NCBI RefSeq assembly: GCF_000425705.1
Contig: NZ_AUDY01000010.1
Span: 62,001-126,000 of the forward strand
DNA from: Halobacillus kuroshimensis DSM 18393
GTDB taxonomy: Bacteria; Bacillota; Bacilli; Bacillales; Halobacillaceae
DNA length: 64,000 nucleotides
Reading direction: 5' to 3'
Shown here: positions 53,152 through 63,149 of the stretch, one piece after another
Layout: every line of letters starts with the position of its first letter
Numbering within the stretch: position 1 is the stretch's first letter
Notes under the pieces: model-generated
What the model was told of the DNA's origin: nothing
Database searches by the model: none
What the model saw: the letters and a program-made list of their open reading frames with translations, nothing else
Translations under genes and position numbers: made by a program

Positions 53152-54870
53152 ATGGCTGTCGATAAGAAACAGGTCATTAAATTGCTGGAACAAATCGCTG
53201 TTTATTTGGAATTGAAAGGCGAAAACCCATTTAAAATATCCGCCTACCGGAAAGCGGCCCAGGCGTTGGAGCGGGATGACCGCTCCCTGAGTGAGATCGA
53301 TGATTTTACAAAGATGAATGGAATCGGGAAAGGAACGGCGGCGGTCATCGACGAATATATCGCCAACGAAGAATCTGATACGCTGAAGCAGCTGCAGGCA
53401 GAAGTTCCTGAAGGGCTCGTTCCTCTCTTGGACCTGCCGGGACTTGGCGGCAAAAAGCTGGCCAAGCTTTACCAAAAGCTTGAGGTGACGGACGCAGAAA
53501 CGCTGAAAGAAGCACTGGAATCCGGCAGGGTGGAGGAACTGGAAGGTTTCGGTAAAAAGTCTGCCGAAAAAATGCTGAAAGCTCTTGAAGACGCCCATTC
53601 CCGCCCAGAGCGTCTGCCGATTGCAATCATGCTGCCGCTGGCAGAGAAGGTGGAAGCTTACTTGGAGCAGGCGGGGACGTTTAAGCGCTTTTCCCGCGCA
53701 GGCAGTCTGCGGAGAATGAGAGAAACAATCAAGGATCTTGATTTTATTATTGCGTCGGAGAACCCGGCAGCAACAAGAGATGAGCTTCTGGCTTATCCAG
53801 ACGTGAAAGAAGTCGTCGCTTCCGGGGAAACAAAGGTTTCCATCGTTGTTCATGAAGGCTATGATATCGGCATTGACTTCCGTATCGTGGCGCCTCATGA
53901 ATTTGCGACCACCCTTCATCATTTTACCGGATCCAAAGACCATAACGTGGCTATGAGACAGCTGGCGAAAGAGCAGGATGAAAAAATCAGCGAGTACGGA
54001 ATTGAAGACATCCATACGGGTGAAGTGAAAACTTTTGAATCCGAGGAAGACTTCTTTAAGCATTTTGATCTCCACTTCATCCCTCCGGAGGTCCGTGAGA
54101 ATTATGGAGAGGTGGAAAAATTTAAGGAAAAGATCCAATTTGTCGATCTTCCTGATATACGTTCCGATCTTCATATGCACTCGACGTGGAGTGACGGCGC
54201 CCAGTCCATTAAGGAAATGGCTGAAAGAGCGAAGGAAAAAGGGTATGACTACATCGTCATTACCGACCACTCCAAGTATTTGCGAGTGGCAAACGGTTTG
54301 AATGAAAAACGATTGCGCGAGCAGCGGAAAGAAATTGAAGAAATCAATGAAACGATGGAAGATTTTCATATATTTGCAGGCATAGAGATGGACATCCTCC
54401 CAGACGGAAGCCTCGACTTTGAGGATGACTTTCTTAAAGAGATGGACTTCGTAATCGCGTCGATTCACTCAAGCTTCCAACAATCCGAGGAGCAGATTAT
54501 GGAACGATTGATGAATGCCCTGGAGAATCCGCATGTGCATATGATTGCCCACCCTACGGGACGTTTAATTGGACGTCGTGAAGGCTACGCGGTAAATCTA
54601 GAACAGTTGATTGAAGGAGCAGCACGCACAGGTACCATTCTTGAGCTGAACGCCAACCCCAACCGTCTCGATTTGAACTGGGAGTGGCTCATGAAGGCTC
54701 AGGAAGCCGGTGTGAATATCGCCATCAACACGGATGCTCACAGCTACGCCATGCTGGAGCACATGAGAATTGGTGTCGGCACCGCCCGTAAAGGCTGGTT
54801 AAGAAAAGAAACGGTTGTGAACACATGGACGAAAGAGCAGTTCATGGACCAATGTAAGATTCGTAAGTAG
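53152..54870 (+). CDS. polX: DNA polymerase/3'-5' exonuclease PolX
   Basis: 572 residues, ATG behind AAAAGGAGACG. N-terminal helix-hairpin-helix 8-kDa part (~1-90, [24 protein letters not shown]), Pol beta-like palm with [22 protein letters not shown] (metal Asp pair), and a C-terminal PHP domain (~335-572) with [25 protein letters not shown] and [11 protein letters not shown]. Bacterial PolX fills short gaps and trims 3' ends in base excision repair. mutS2 follows after 22 bases. Confidence 0.95.
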   Translation: MAVDKKQVIKLLEQIAVYLELKGENPFKISAYRKAAQALERDDRSLSEIDDFTKMNGIGKGTAAVIDEYIANEESDTLKQLQAEVPEGLVPLLDLPGLGGKKLAKLYQKLEVTDAETLKEALESGRVEELEGFGKKSAEKMLKALEDAHSRPERLPIAIMLPLAEKVEAYLEQAGTFKRFSRAGSLRRMRETIKDLDFIIASENPAATRDELLAYPDVKEVVASGETKVSIVVHEGYDIGIDFRIVAPHEFATTLHHFTGSKDHNVAMRQLAKEQDEKISEYGIEDIHTGEVKTFESEEDFFKHFDLHFIPPEVRENYGEVEKFKEKIQFVDLPDIRSDLHMHSTWSDGAQSIKEMAERAKEKGYDYIVITDHSKYLRVANGLNEKRLREQRKEIEEINETMEDFHIFAGIEMDILPDGSLDFEDDFLKEMDFVIASIHSSFQQSEEQIMERLMNALENPHVHMIAHPTGRLIGRREGYAVNLEQLIEGAARTGTILELNANPNRLDLNWEWLMKAQEAGVNIAINTDAHSYAMLEHMRIGVGTARKGWLRKETVVNTWTKEQFMDQCKIRK

Positions 54871-54892
54871 GAATAAAAGGAGTCGGTCAGGC

Positions 54893-57241
54893 ATGAATCA
54901 AAGAATCCTTCATGTACTTGAATACAAAAAAATAATCGAACAGCTCAATGAGCAGGCAGCCTCTTCTTTAGGGAAAGAGAAGGCAGCAGCACTCAAGCCG
55001 TCATCAGATCTTGATGAAGTCATCCAGCTGCAGAAAGAAACAGATGAAGCCGGGCAGGTCCTCCGTTTAAAAGGGCATGTACCTCTTGGTGGGATCTTTG
55101 ATATTAAGCCGAGCATTAAGCGCACAACCATTGGCGGAACACTGAGCCCGCTGGAGTGTCTGGATATAGCGAGCACCATTTACGGCGGCCGTCAGCTGAA
55201 ACGTTTCATAGATGATATGGAAGAGCCGGAAATGCCGATTCTGAGAGAACTGGCAGCCAGTCTTGTTCCCTTAAAAGAACTGGAGCAGGAAATCAGGAAC
55301 TGCATCGACGAGCATGGAACAGTGATGGATGGGGCTTCTGAAAAACTCCGCACCATCCGCTCCAGCATCCGGACGTATGAGAGCCGGGTGAGGGACAAAA
55401 TGGATTCCTTTACAAAATCAAAATCCAAAATGCTCTCAGACTCCATTGTGACCATCCGTAACGAACGTTACGTCCTCCCGGTCAAACAAGAGTACCGAGG
55501 CTCGATTGGAGGGATTGTCCATGATCAGTCTTCTTCAGGAGCCACCTTGTTTATCGAACCTCAGTCCGTTGTAGATTTGAACAATAACCTGCAGGAAGCT
55601 CGCGTAAAGGAAAGAAATGAGATTGAAAAGATTCTCAAGGAACTATCTGAATCGATCGCTGAAGAACACGCGGTCTTGTCGTACAATGTGCGGATTCTTG
55701 GACAGATCGATTTCATGTTTGCCAGAGCCAAACTCGGACAGCAGATGAAAGCCTCCATGCCCGCTATGAATGATGAAGGTCGTATTAAAATGAAGCAGGC
55801 GAGACACCCTCTAATCGACGGGGATGAAGTAGTCCCGAACGATATTGAGATCGGAGAGGATTACACATCCATCGTCATTACCGGTCCGAACACCGGTGGT
55901 AAAACCGTCACCCTGAAGCTGATCGGCTTATGTACGCTTATGGCTCAGTCCGGCCTGCAGGTCCCCGCGCTTGATGGATGTGAGCTTGCGGTATTCAAAG
56001 AAGTCTATGCCGATATAGGGGATGAGCAGTCCATCGAACAGAGCTTATCTACGTTCTCTTCCCATATGACTAACATCGTGGATATTTTAGATAAGGTCGA
56101 CCATCAATCCCTTGTCTTATTCGATGAATTGGGAGCAGGAACAGACCCGCAGGAGGGGGCCGCTCTTGCGATGTCAATCCTGGATGAGGTCGTTCAACGG
56201 GACGCCCGCGTCATTGCTACGACTCACTATCCAGAGCTGAAAGCCTACGGATATAACCGGGACGGTGTAATTAATGCCTCAGTGGAGTTTGACATCCAGA
56301 CATTGAAACCGACGTACCGGCTGTTGATCGGTGTCCCGGGACGCAGTAACGCTTTTGAGATATCCAGACGTCTTGGTTTGAAGGAAGACGTGATTGAATC
56401 TGCGAAAAGCCATATCGGTGTCGATTCACAGAGTGTGGAAAATATGATTGCCTCTCTCGAAGAGTCTAAGCGTGAAGCCGAACGCGACTATGAAGAAGCC
56501 GAAGAGATGCTTGCCTCGGCAGAGAAGCTGAAGCGTGAACTGGAGGAAAAATGGAATCAGTTCGAAAATCAACGGGAAAAGCTGTATGAAAAAGCGGAGC
56601 AGAAAGCAGAAAAAGCCATCCAACAGGCCCGTGAAGAAGCGGAAACCATTGTCGGCGAAATCCGTAATATGAAAACCCAGTCGCAGATGAAAGAGCATGA
56701 GTGGATTGAAGCCCGGAAGATGTTTGACGAGGCGCAGCCTGAGCTGGCGAAGAAAAAAGCCAAGGAAGCTCCGACACCTAAAAAGAAAGAAACAAAAGAA
56801 CTGAAGCCGGGTGACGAAGTGAAGCTGCTTACACTCAACCAGCAGGGTACCATCGTGCACCAGACGGGAAAAAATGAATATCAGGTCCAAGTTGGAGTTA
56901 TGAAGGTAAAAGCGAAACGAAAAGAGCTTGAATTCGTAAAAGCTAAAGAGCCTTATAAAGAAAAGCCGATGGCGACGGTAAAAGGAAAAAGTTTTCATGT
57001 AAAAACAGAACTGGACCTGCGCGGGGAGCGTTACGAAGATGCCCTGAACCGGTTGGAGAAGTATGTGGATGATGCGCTGCTTGCCGGATATCCGCAAGTG
57101 TCCATTATCCACGGAAAAGGTACAGGAGCGTTGCGGACAGCGGTTCAGAACTATGCGAAAAACCACCGGAGCATAGCCTCCCACCGTGCAGGGGGGATGA
57201 ATGAAGGTGGAAGTGGAGTCACCGTACTGGAACTCCGCTAA
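54893..57241 (+). CDS. mutS2: MutS2 endonuclease/ribosome rescue factor
   Basis: 782 residues, ATG behind AAAAGGAG. The clamp and lever helices (~1-290), ABC ATPase with [12 protein letters not shown] (Walker A, ~331), [19 protein letters not shown] (Walker B) and [11 protein letters not shown], a long coiled coil (~510-640), a KOW-like domain and the C-terminal Smr domain ([24 protein letters not shown]). It lacks the mismatch-recognition domain of MutS. Family members suppress homologous recombination or split collided ribosomes; which applies here is unknown. Confidence 0.96.
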   Translation: MNQRILHVLEYKKIIEQLNEQAASSLGKEKAAALKPSSDLDEVIQLQKETDEAGQVLRLKGHVPLGGIFDIKPSIKRTTIGGTLSPLECLDIASTIYGGRQLKRFIDDMEEPEMPILRELAASLVPLKELEQEIRNCIDEHGTVMDGASEKLRTIRSSIRTYESRVRDKMDSFTKSKSKMLSDSIVTIRNERYVLPVKQEYRGSIGGIVHDQSSSGATLFIEPQSVVDLNNNLQEARVKERNEIEKILKELSESIAEEHAVLSYNVRILGQIDFMFARAKLGQQMKASMPAMNDEGRIKMKQARHPLIDGDEVVPNDIEIGEDYTSIVITGPNTGGKTVTLKLIGLCTLMAQSGLQVPALDGCELAVFKEVYADIGDEQSIEQSLSTFSSHMTNIVDILDKVDHQSLVLFDELGAGTDPQEGAALAMSILDEVVQRDARVIATTHYPELKAYGYNRDGVINASVEFDIQTLKPTYRLLIGVPGRSNAFEISRRLGLKEDVIESAKSHIGVDSQSVENMIASLEESKREAERDYEEAEEMLASAEKLKRELEEKWNQFENQREKLYEKAEQKAEKAIQQAREEAETIVGEIRNMKTQSQMKEHEWIEARKMFDEAQPELAKKKAKEAPTPKKKETKELKPGDEVKLLTLNQQGTIVHQTGKNEYQVQVGVMKVKAKRKELEFVKAKEPYKEKPMATVKGKSFHVKTELDLRGERYEDALNRLEKYVDDALLAGYPQVSIIHGKGTGALRTAVQNYAKNHRSIASHRAGGMNEGGSGVTVLELR

Positions 57242-57271
57242 TGTTCAAAGAAAAGGGGAGCGGGAGCGAGT

Positions 57272-57679
57272 ATGACTGATTTTTGGGAACATCCATTAGT
57301 GGAAACAGCCGCCAGTTACAGTGTTGTCGTCCTGTGTCTGGTCGTATTCATGGCGATTTTTGAAATTGTGACTTCCTACAACAACTGGGAGGAAATAAAA
57401 AAAGGCAATCTCGCCGTAGCTATGGCTACGGGCGGGAAACTATTCGGAATCGCTAACATATTCCGCTTCTCCATTGAACATAATGATGCCCTCACCCAGA
57501 CGATGGGATGGGGCCTTTACGGCTTCTGTCTTCTGCTTGGCGGGTATTTCATCTTTGAATTTTTAACGCCTTCGTTTAAGATTGACGAGGAAATTGCTGC
57601 GGACAACAGGGCTGTCGGTTTTATTTCCCTCATCATATCCGTCGGTCTTTCCTATGTGATCGGGGCGAATATTATTTAG
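57272..57679 (+). CDS. yshE: DUF350 membrane protein (YshE)
   Basis: 135 residues, ATG about 8 bases after AAGGGGAGCG. Four predicted helices (~15-35, ~50-65, ~75-95, ~112-133) with family segments TSYNNWEEIKKGNLAVAMATGGKLFGIANIF and GWGLYGFCLLLGGYFIFEFL. DUF350 genes often sit near pspA-type genes elsewhere; here it follows mutS2 as in B. subtilis. Function unknown. Confidence 0.87.
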   Translation: MTDFWEHPLVETAASYSVVVLCLVVFMAIFEIVTSYNNWEEIKKGNLAVAMATGGKLFGIANIFRFSIEHNDALTQTMGWGLYGFCLLLGGYFIFEFLTPSFKIDEEIAADNRAVGFISLIISVGLSYVIGANII

Positions 57680-57691
57680 GGAGCGAGTCGT

Positions 57692-57919
57692 TTGGAAACA
57701 TTAGCGAAAGTCCTCATGGTCGTTGCCGCTCTATTTCTCATAGTCGGTATATTGTTTTTCATCATTTAGCTATGGCGTGTGTTGTATCCTCCTGAACGAG
57801 TGTGGATCACAGCTGATATCCCGGGACGTGAGAAGGATGCATCAACAGCTCCTGATGGGAGACGTCCGAAAACGTACAAAAAGAGAACGATTGAATTCAT
57901 CGGAGACAGACTCCGGTGA
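57692..57919 (+). pseudogene. Amber-interrupted small membrane-protein frame
   Basis: A TTG start at 57692, with GGGAGCG seven bases upstream, opens a 25-residue hydrophobic peptide (METLAKVLMVVAALFLIVGI and on to FFII) ending at TAG 57767-57769. The same frame then stays open for 49 more codons (LWRVLYPPERVWITADIPG and a basic tail) and stops with TGA at 57917, inside the transcript terminator. It may be a genuine 25-residue small protein, a gene broken by a nonsense mutation, or a read-through product. I recognise no family. Confidence 0.4.
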
Positions 57920-57929
57920 ATTTTTTTAT
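57899..57929 (+). terminator. Terminator after the mutS2-yshE unit
   Basis: ATCGGAG / CTCCGGT with loop ACAGA, then GAATTTTTTTATTTT. Confidence 0.75.
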
Positions 57930-57974
57930 TTTCTGTAGAATCCTGTCAAATATTCTCAAAATTTTAAATTGTAT

Positions 57975-58003
57975 TTCAAATGTTGGGAAAGTGTCGTTAT
58001 AAT
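57975..58003 (+). promoter_or_regulatory. SigmaA promoter for lcfA
   Basis: TTCAAA, 17 bases, TATAAT. No FadR-type operator is visible next to it. Confidence 0.65.
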
Positions 58004-58035
58004 AGAAGAGAAGATAAAAAAGGGGGCATGTGAGT

Positions 58036-59739
58036 ATGACAGACTTTCAGCGTCCATGGCACAAGTACTACCCGCCGGAAGTACCGGTGGAAATGGAGTA
58101 CGACCAACGTCCACTGCAGGATTACCTGCGCGATACCGCTCAAGCTTACGGAGGAAAGAAAGCGCTTTATTTTATGGGGAAGGAGCTTTCCTATAAGGAA
58201 GTGTACGATCAATCCCTCGCTGTAGCCAGTTACCTGCAGCAGCTGGGTGTGGAAAAGGGGGACCGCGTTTCGATCATGCTGCCCAACTGTCCACAGTCGG
58301 TCGTTGCCTATTACGGTGTGCTTCTTGCTGGTGGGATCGTCGTTCAGACGAACCCGCTGTATATGGAGAGGGAACTGGAGTACCAGATGAAGGACTCTGG
58401 AGCCAAGGTCATCATTTGTCTCGACATACTGTATCCGAAGGCAGCGAATGTGAAGCCCGAAACGGACCTGGAACATATTATAGTGACGGGGATTAAGGAT
58501 TACCTTCCATTTCCTAAGAATAAGATTTATCCTTTTATACAGAAGCGCCAGTATCAAGTCCTCGTTAAACCGGAGCAATCGACGGACACCCACCTCTGGA
58601 CCCACCTTTTAAAGGAGAGCACTCGGGAAGTAAAGCCGGTTGATGTGGATCCTTTGGAGGATTTAGCGCTGCTGCAGTATACCGGCGGCACGACTGGATT
58701 TCCAAAAGGGGTGATGCTGACCCATTACAATTTGATCGTCAATACACAGATGGCGAAGAAATGGCTGTATAAATGCAGGGACGGAGAAGAGCGGGTGCTT
58801 GCCATCCTGCCATTCTTCCACGTGTACGGCATGACTTCGGTGATGAACTTGTCGGTCATGATGGGCAACAAAATGATCCTTATGCCGAAATTCGATGCGG
58901 AAGCCGTATTGAAGGTAATCGAGAAACAGCGTCCGACGCTTTTCCCTGGAGCACCGACCATTTATATTGCGCTGTTGAACCATCCAAATTTGAAGAAATA
59001 TGATCTATCCTCGATTGAAGCCTGCATCAGTGGTTCTGCGCCTCTCCCGGTTGAAGTGCAGGAACAATTTGAGAAAATCACCGGAGGCCGTCTCGTAGAG
59101 GGGTATGGTTTGACTGAAACGTCACCGACCACGCATTCCAACCTTATCTGGGGACACCGGATCAGCGGAAGCATCGGGATTCCATGGCCGGATACAGACT
59201 CCAAAATTTTCAGGATGGATGCGGATGAGGAAGCGGACTATGGAGAAATCGGGGAAATTGTCGTCAAAGGACCTCAAGTCATGAAGGGATATTGGAACCG
59301 TCCGGAGGAAACAGCTCAGGTGTTGAGTGAAGACGGCTGGTTCCGGACCGGGGATATGGGCTATATGAACGAAGATGGTTATTTCTATATTGTTGACCGT
59401 AAAAAGGATATGATCATCGCAGGTGGGTACAACATTTACCCGCGTGAAGTGGAGGAAGTGCTGTATGAGCACTCCGAAGTGCAGGAAGCGGTTGTAGTCG
59501 GAGTACCGGATCCGTATCGCGGGGAAACCGTCAAAGCTTTCATCGTAAGAAAGCAGGACAGCGATATTACGGAAGACGAACTGAATGAATTCTGCAGGAA
59601 GCATATGGCGGCCTTTAAAGTACCGCGGTTATATGAATTCAGAGATGAGCTTCCGAAGACGGCTGTAGGTAAGATTCTGCGTCGTCAGCTCGTCGAGGAG
59701 GAGAAGGCGAAGTATGAAGAATCCGAAAGTATTCAATAA
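58036..59739 (+). CDS. lcfA: Long-chain fatty acid-CoA ligase LcfA
   Basis: 567 residues; ATG at 58036 is nine bases after AGGGGG, and GTG at 58030 is less likely. ANL-superfamily marks: LQYTGGTTGFPKGVMLTHYN (P-loop, ~215), GYGLTETSPTTHSN (~360), GWFRTGDMGYMNEDGYF (~435) and the catalytic Lys in PKTAVGKILRRQL. It forms acyl-CoA from long-chain fatty acids, ATP and CoA on the inner membrane face. First gene of the lcfA-fadR-fadB-etfBA group. Confidence 0.95.
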   Translation: MTDFQRPWHKYYPPEVPVEMEYDQRPLQDYLRDTAQAYGGKKALYFMGKELSYKEVYDQSLAVASYLQQLGVEKGDRVSIMLPNCPQSVVAYYGVLLAGGIVVQTNPLYMERELEYQMKDSGAKVIICLDILYPKAANVKPETDLEHIIVTGIKDYLPFPKNKIYPFIQKRQYQVLVKPEQSTDTHLWTHLLKESTREVKPVDVDPLEDLALLQYTGGTTGFPKGVMLTHYNLIVNTQMAKKWLYKCRDGEERVLAILPFFHVYGMTSVMNLSVMMGNKMILMPKFDAEAVLKVIEKQRPTLFPGAPTIYIALLNHPNLKKYDLSSIEACISGSAPLPVEVQEQFEKITGGRLVEGYGLTETSPTTHSNLIWGHRISGSIGIPWPDTDSKIFRMDADEEADYGEIGEIVVKGPQVMKGYWNRPEETAQVLSEDGWFRTGDMGYMNEDGYFYIVDRKKDMIIAGGYNIYPREVEEVLYEHSEVQEAVVVGVPDPYRGETVKAFIVRKQDSDITEDELNEFCRKHMAAFKVPRLYEFRDELPKTAVGKILRRQLVEEEKAKYEESESIQ

Positions 59740-59754
59740 ACATAAAAAAGAAAG

Positions 59755-59783
59755 TTGACAGAATATTTCCTTGAATGTAATAT
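59755..59783 (+). promoter_or_regulatory. Promoter for fadR and downstream genes
   Basis: TTGACA (59755-59760), 17 bases, TAATAT (59778-59783). The FadR operator begins at the predicted transcription start. Confidence 0.65.
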
Positions 59784-59789
59784 AATAAG

Positions 59790-59807
59790 TGAATGATGAT
59801 TCATTCA
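59790..59807 (+). promoter_or_regulatory. FadR (TetR-type) operator
   Basis: TGAATGATGATTCATTCA matches the Bacillus FadR consensus TGAATGAMTANTCATTCA at 16 of 18 positions, with perfect 7-base arms. Confidence 0.85.
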
Positions 59808-59838
59808 TTTTCAGTATACAGATCAAGGAGATATCCAC

Positions 59839-60441
59839 ATGAAAAAAAACAAACCAAAATTCAAACAGATTATAGATGCAGCGGTCGAGGTCATTGCTGA
59901 AAATGGGTACCACTCCTCACAGGTATCAAAGATTGCTAAAAAAGCAGGAGTGGCTGACGGCACGATTTATTTGTACTTCAAAAACAAGGAAGATATCCTC
60001 GTTTCACTGTTCCAGGAGAAAATGGGGCAGTTCATAGAAAAGATTGAGCAGGAAACCACCTCCAGGCAGTCAGCGGATGAAAAGCTCCATACGTTGATCC
60101 ATACGCACTTTGAGCAGCTGGCTGCCGATCACCATCTGGCTATTGTCACCCAGTTGGAGCTGAGACAATCAAACAAGGACTTAAGACAGAAGATCAACAA
60201 TGTCTTAAAGCGCTATTTGAATGTCATCGACCAAATCGTCGAGGAAGGTGTGGAGGAAGGGCTGTTCCGCAATGGCTTGGACCGCCGTCTCGTGCGTCAG
60301 ATGATTTTCGGGATGATGGATGAGACGGTAACCAACTGGGTCATGAAGGATCAGCGTTATAACATAGTAGACCAGGCAAGTGAAGTCCATAGCTTGATTA
60401 TCTATGGATTAGCCCGGAATCGTGAAGAAGAGGAGAGGTAA
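59839..60441 (+). CDS. fadR: TetR-family fatty acid degradation regulator FadR
   Basis: 200 residues, ATG behind AAGGAGATATCC. The N-terminal helix-turn-helix (~8-55) has IIDAAVEVIAENGYHSSQVSKIAKKAGVADGTIYLYFKN split over helices 1-4; the C-terminal all-alpha ligand domain binds long-chain acyl-CoA in this family. It represses fatty acid degradation genes until acyl-CoA releases it. The operator at 59790-59807 lies directly upstream, indicating autoregulation. fadB starts at its stop (one-base overlap). Confidence 0.94.
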   Translation: MKKNKPKFKQIIDAAVEVIAENGYHSSQVSKIAKKAGVADGTIYLYFKNKEDILVSLFQEKMGQFIEKIEQETTSRQSADEKLHTLIHTHFEQLAADHHLAIVTQLELRQSNKDLRQKINNVLKRYLNVIDQIVEEGVEEGLFRNGLDRRLVRQMIFGMMDETVTNWVMKDQRYNIVDQASEVHSLIIYGLARNREEEER

Positions 60442-61214
60442 TGTTGTCAACGTTAACGATGGAAATCCATAACCATGTCGCAGAGATTACCCTGCAGAGT
60501 CCTCCGGCCAATGCTTTGTCGAGTCATATTCTAAAGGATCTTTCCGCGGAACTGGATAAGGTGGAGCAGGACGCATCCGTCAAGGCCATCCTTCTGAAAG
60601 GCGAAGGAAGATTTTTCTCAGCCGGGGCAGATATTAAGGAATTCACGACACTGCAGGGCGCGGATGATTACAAATCCCTGTCCTCCAAGGGACAGAAGCT
60701 TTTTCAGCGGATTGAACACTTCCATGTTCCAGTAATCGCATCCATACACGGAGCTGCCCTTGGAGGCGGCCTGGAACTGGCGATGGCCTGTCACATCCGC
60801 TACGCAGCAGAAGATGCCAAACTCGGACTTCCGGAAATCAATCTTGGAATAATTCCCGGATTCGCAGGGACCCAGCGGCTTCCGAGATATGTCGGAGCAG
60901 CTAAAGCGTATGAAATGATTTTGACGGGTGTTCCGATCACCGGGCAGGAAGCGGCGGCCAGCGGGCTGGTTAACAAGAGCTTTTCTGCTGAGGAAGTGCA
61001 TGGGGAAGCATCAAAGCTGGCTGCTGCTATTGCGGAGAAGAGTGGTCCGACGATTCATCATGTGATGAATCTCGTTCCCCTGACACACAATCCTCAGTTT
61101 GAGGAAGGGAACCGCGCTGAGGCGGAAGCCTTTGGCGATGTATTTGGGAAAGAGGATGCCAAAGAAGGCATTCAGGCGTTTATTGAGAAGAGGAAACCTG
61201 ATTTCAAACATTAA
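60441..61214 (+). CDS. fadB: Enoyl-CoA hydratase FadB
   Basis: 257 residues, ATG sharing one base with the fadR stop, AGGAGAGG upstream. Crotonase fold with oxyanion-hole motifs RFFSAGADIKEF (~58) and AALGGGLELAMACHIR (~105), and the catalytic Glu region LPEINLGIIPGFAGTQRLPR (~125-145). It adds water to trans-2-enoyl-CoA in beta-oxidation. Confidence 0.93.
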   Translation: MLSTLTMEIHNHVAEITLQSPPANALSSHILKDLSAELDKVEQDASVKAILLKGEGRFFSAGADIKEFTTLQGADDYKSLSSKGQKLFQRIEHFHVPVIASIHGAALGGGLELAMACHIRYAAEDAKLGLPEINLGIIPGFAGTQRLPRYVGAAKAYEMILTGVPITGQEAAASGLVNKSFSAEEVHGEASKLAAAIAEKSGPTIHHVMNLVPLTHNPQFEEGNRAEAEAFGDVFGKEDAKEGIQAFIEKRKPDFKH

Positions 61215-61235
61215 TGCTTTAGGAGGTCATAGACA

Positions 61236-62009
61236 ATGAACATTTATGTACTGCTTAAAAGAACGTTTGATACAGAGGAAAAGATTGCGGTCAATGGTGG
61301 AGCGATTGCTGATGACGGAGCCGAATACATCATCAACCCTTATGATGAATATGCCGTGGAGGAAGCGATCAATCTCCGTGACGCCCACGGCGGTGAGGTT
61401 ACGGTCGTAACGATTGGCGAGGAAGACGCTGAGAAACAGCTTCGTACAGCACTGGCGATGGGGGCGGACAAAGCCGTCTTAATTAATACAGAGGATGACC
61501 TTGAAGAAGGAGACCAGTTTACAACCGTCAAGATTTTAGAGGCCTTTTTCGAGGGTAAGGAAGCTGACATCATATTAGCTGGTAACGTCGCGATTGACGA
61601 GGCCAGCGGTCAGGTTGGCCCGCGCCTGGCAGAACGTCTTGATATAGCCTGTGTGACAACGATCACGAAGATCGAAGTCGATGGCACGACCGTCAATATC
61701 GAGCGGGATGTGGAAGGTGATGTAGAGAAAGTTGAAACTTCTCTGCCATTGCTCGTTACGTGCCAGCAGGGATTGAACGAGCCGCGCTATCCATCTCTTC
61801 CTGGAATCATGAAAGCGAAGAAAAAGCCGCTGGAAGAGCTTGAGATAGATGATCTGGACTTAGAGGAAGATGATGTAGAAGCGAAAACAACCACCATGGA
61901 GATTTTCCTTCCGCCTGCGAAAGAAGCGGGTAAGGTTCTTGAAGGGGAAGTCGACGATCAGGTGAAAGAATTGGTTTCCTTACTAAAAACTGAAGCGAAA
62001 GTTCTGTAA
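61236..62009 (+). CDS. etfB: Electron transfer flavoprotein beta subunit
   Basis: 257 residues, ATG behind AGGAGG. It has the AMP-binding fold of EtfB with TVVTIGEEDAEKQLRTALAMGADKAV and the recognition-loop region (GLNEPRYPSLPGIMKAKKKP). With EtfA it carries electrons from acyl-CoA dehydrogenases to the menaquinone pool. Co-transcribed with fadB (21-base gap). Confidence 0.96.
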   Translation: MNIYVLLKRTFDTEEKIAVNGGAIADDGAEYIINPYDEYAVEEAINLRDAHGGEVTVVTIGEEDAEKQLRTALAMGADKAVLINTEDDLEEGDQFTTVKILEAFFEGKEADIILAGNVAIDEASGQVGPRLAERLDIACVTTITKIEVDGTTVNIERDVEGDVEKVETSLPLLVTCQQGLNEPRYPSLPGIMKAKKKPLEELEIDDLDLEEDDVEAKTTTMEIFLPPAKEAGKVLEGEVDDQVKELVSLLKTEAKVL

Positions 62010-62036
62010 ATAGACAAAGGGAAAGGAGAATGGGTT

Positions 62037-63017
62037 ATGAGCAAAAAAGTATTGGTCATTGGTGAATCGAGAGAGGGATCTCTTCGTAACGTAACTTTTG
62101 AAGCAATTGCTGCAGCGAATCTCGTCAGTGATGGCGGCGAAGTAGTCGGTGTCCTCTGCGGAGATGGGGATTTGAAGGGAATGGCACAGGAAATGGTCTA
62201 CTACGGCGCCGCACGTGTCATCACTGTTTCAAACCCGGAATTGAAAACGTATACATCTGATGGATATGCCCAGGCGGTCCAGCAGGTCATTGACGATGAG
62301 TCTCCGGAAGGGATCATCATGGGGCATACCGCCATCGGGAAGGACTTGACGCCGAAGCTTGCCAGCAGGCTGGAGTCCGGGCTGATTTCAGATGCAACGG
62401 AAGTTGTAGTCGAAGGCGGAGATATCGTCTTCACCCGTCCGATTTATTCTGGTAAAGCTTTTGAAAAGAAAAAGATTACAGACGGATTGATTTTTGCTAC
62501 CATTCGTCCAAACAACATTCCGTCCCTGAATCGTGATGATTCCTTGACCGGTGCGGTGTCAGAGAAAGAGGTTCAAATCTCCAACATCCGCACAATCATT
62601 AAAGAAGTCCTGAAAAAATCCTCCGATGGTGTGGATTTATCCGAAGCCAAAGTCATTGTAGCCGGAGGACGCGGTGTGAAAAGTGCAGAAGGGTTCGAGC
62701 CGCTTGAAAAGCTGGCCGAAGCGCTCGGCGGAACCGTAGGGGCCTCCCGCGGTGCGTGCGATGCCGGTTACTGCGACTACTCCCTGCAGATCGGTCAGAC
62801 AGGGAAGGTTGTTACACCAGACCTCTACATTGCCTGCGGGATTTCCGGTGCGATTCAGCACTTAGCGGGAATGTCCAATTCCAAAGTCATTGTAGCCGTC
62901 AATAAAGATCCGGAAGCGAATATTTTCAATGTAGCTGATTACGGCATCGTCGGTGACTTGTTCGATGTCATCCCGAAACTGACCGAAGAAATCAAGCAGA
63001 TGAAAGTAAACGCATAG
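62037..63017 (+). CDS. etfA: Electron transfer flavoprotein alpha subunit
   Basis: 326 residues, ATG behind AAAGGAGAA. The C-terminal FAD-binding domain shows VAGGRGVKSAEGFEPLEKLA, GASRGACDAGYCDYSLQIGQTGKVV, and ACGISGAIQHLAGM with AVNKDPEANIFNVADYGIVGD. It forms the FAD-holding half of the EtfAB heterodimer for beta-oxidation. Last gene of the fad group; a terminator follows. Confidence 0.97.
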   Translation: MSKKVLVIGESREGSLRNVTFEAIAAANLVSDGGEVVGVLCGDGDLKGMAQEMVYYGAARVITVSNPELKTYTSDGYAQAVQQVIDDESPEGIIMGHTAIGKDLTPKLASRLESGLISDATEVVVEGGDIVFTRPIYSGKAFEKKKITDGLIFATIRPNNIPSLNRDDSLTGAVSEKEVQISNIRTIIKEVLKKSSDGVDLSEAKVIVAGGRGVKSAEGFEPLEKLAEALGGTVGASRGACDAGYCDYSLQIGQTGKVVTPDLYIACGISGAIQHLAGMSNSKVIVAVNKDPEANIFNVADYGIVGDLFDVIPKLTEEIKQMKVNA

Positions 63018-63019
63018 GA

Positions 63020-63056
63020 AAAAGCCGGAGCCGATCATTTGGCTTCGGCTTTATTC
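63020..63056 (+). terminator. Terminator after etfA
   Basis: AAAGCCGGAGCC / GGCTTCGGCTTT (one G-U pair), then ATT. Confidence 0.85.
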
Positions 63057-63085
63057 CATGTTTAAATAAGGTATAAACAAAATAT

Positions 63086-63114
63086 TAGTCACTAACAATA
63101 GATAGTGATATACT
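63086..63114 (+). promoter_or_regulatory. Promoter of trxA with an internal inverted repeat
   Basis: TAGTCA (weak -35), 17 bases, TATACT. The spacer contains TCACTA / TAGTGA (63089-63094 / 63103-63108), a perfect 6-base inverted repeat 8 bases apart. Confidence 0.5.
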
Positions 63115-63149
63115 CTTTACAGACTAAAAGGTCGAGGAGGAATTATAGT

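Noticed and set aside
57770-57919. An independent gene starting downstream of the amber codon.
   Set aside because: No ribosome binding site at any GTG, TTG or ATG in this stretch; only the in-frame continuation is worth noting.
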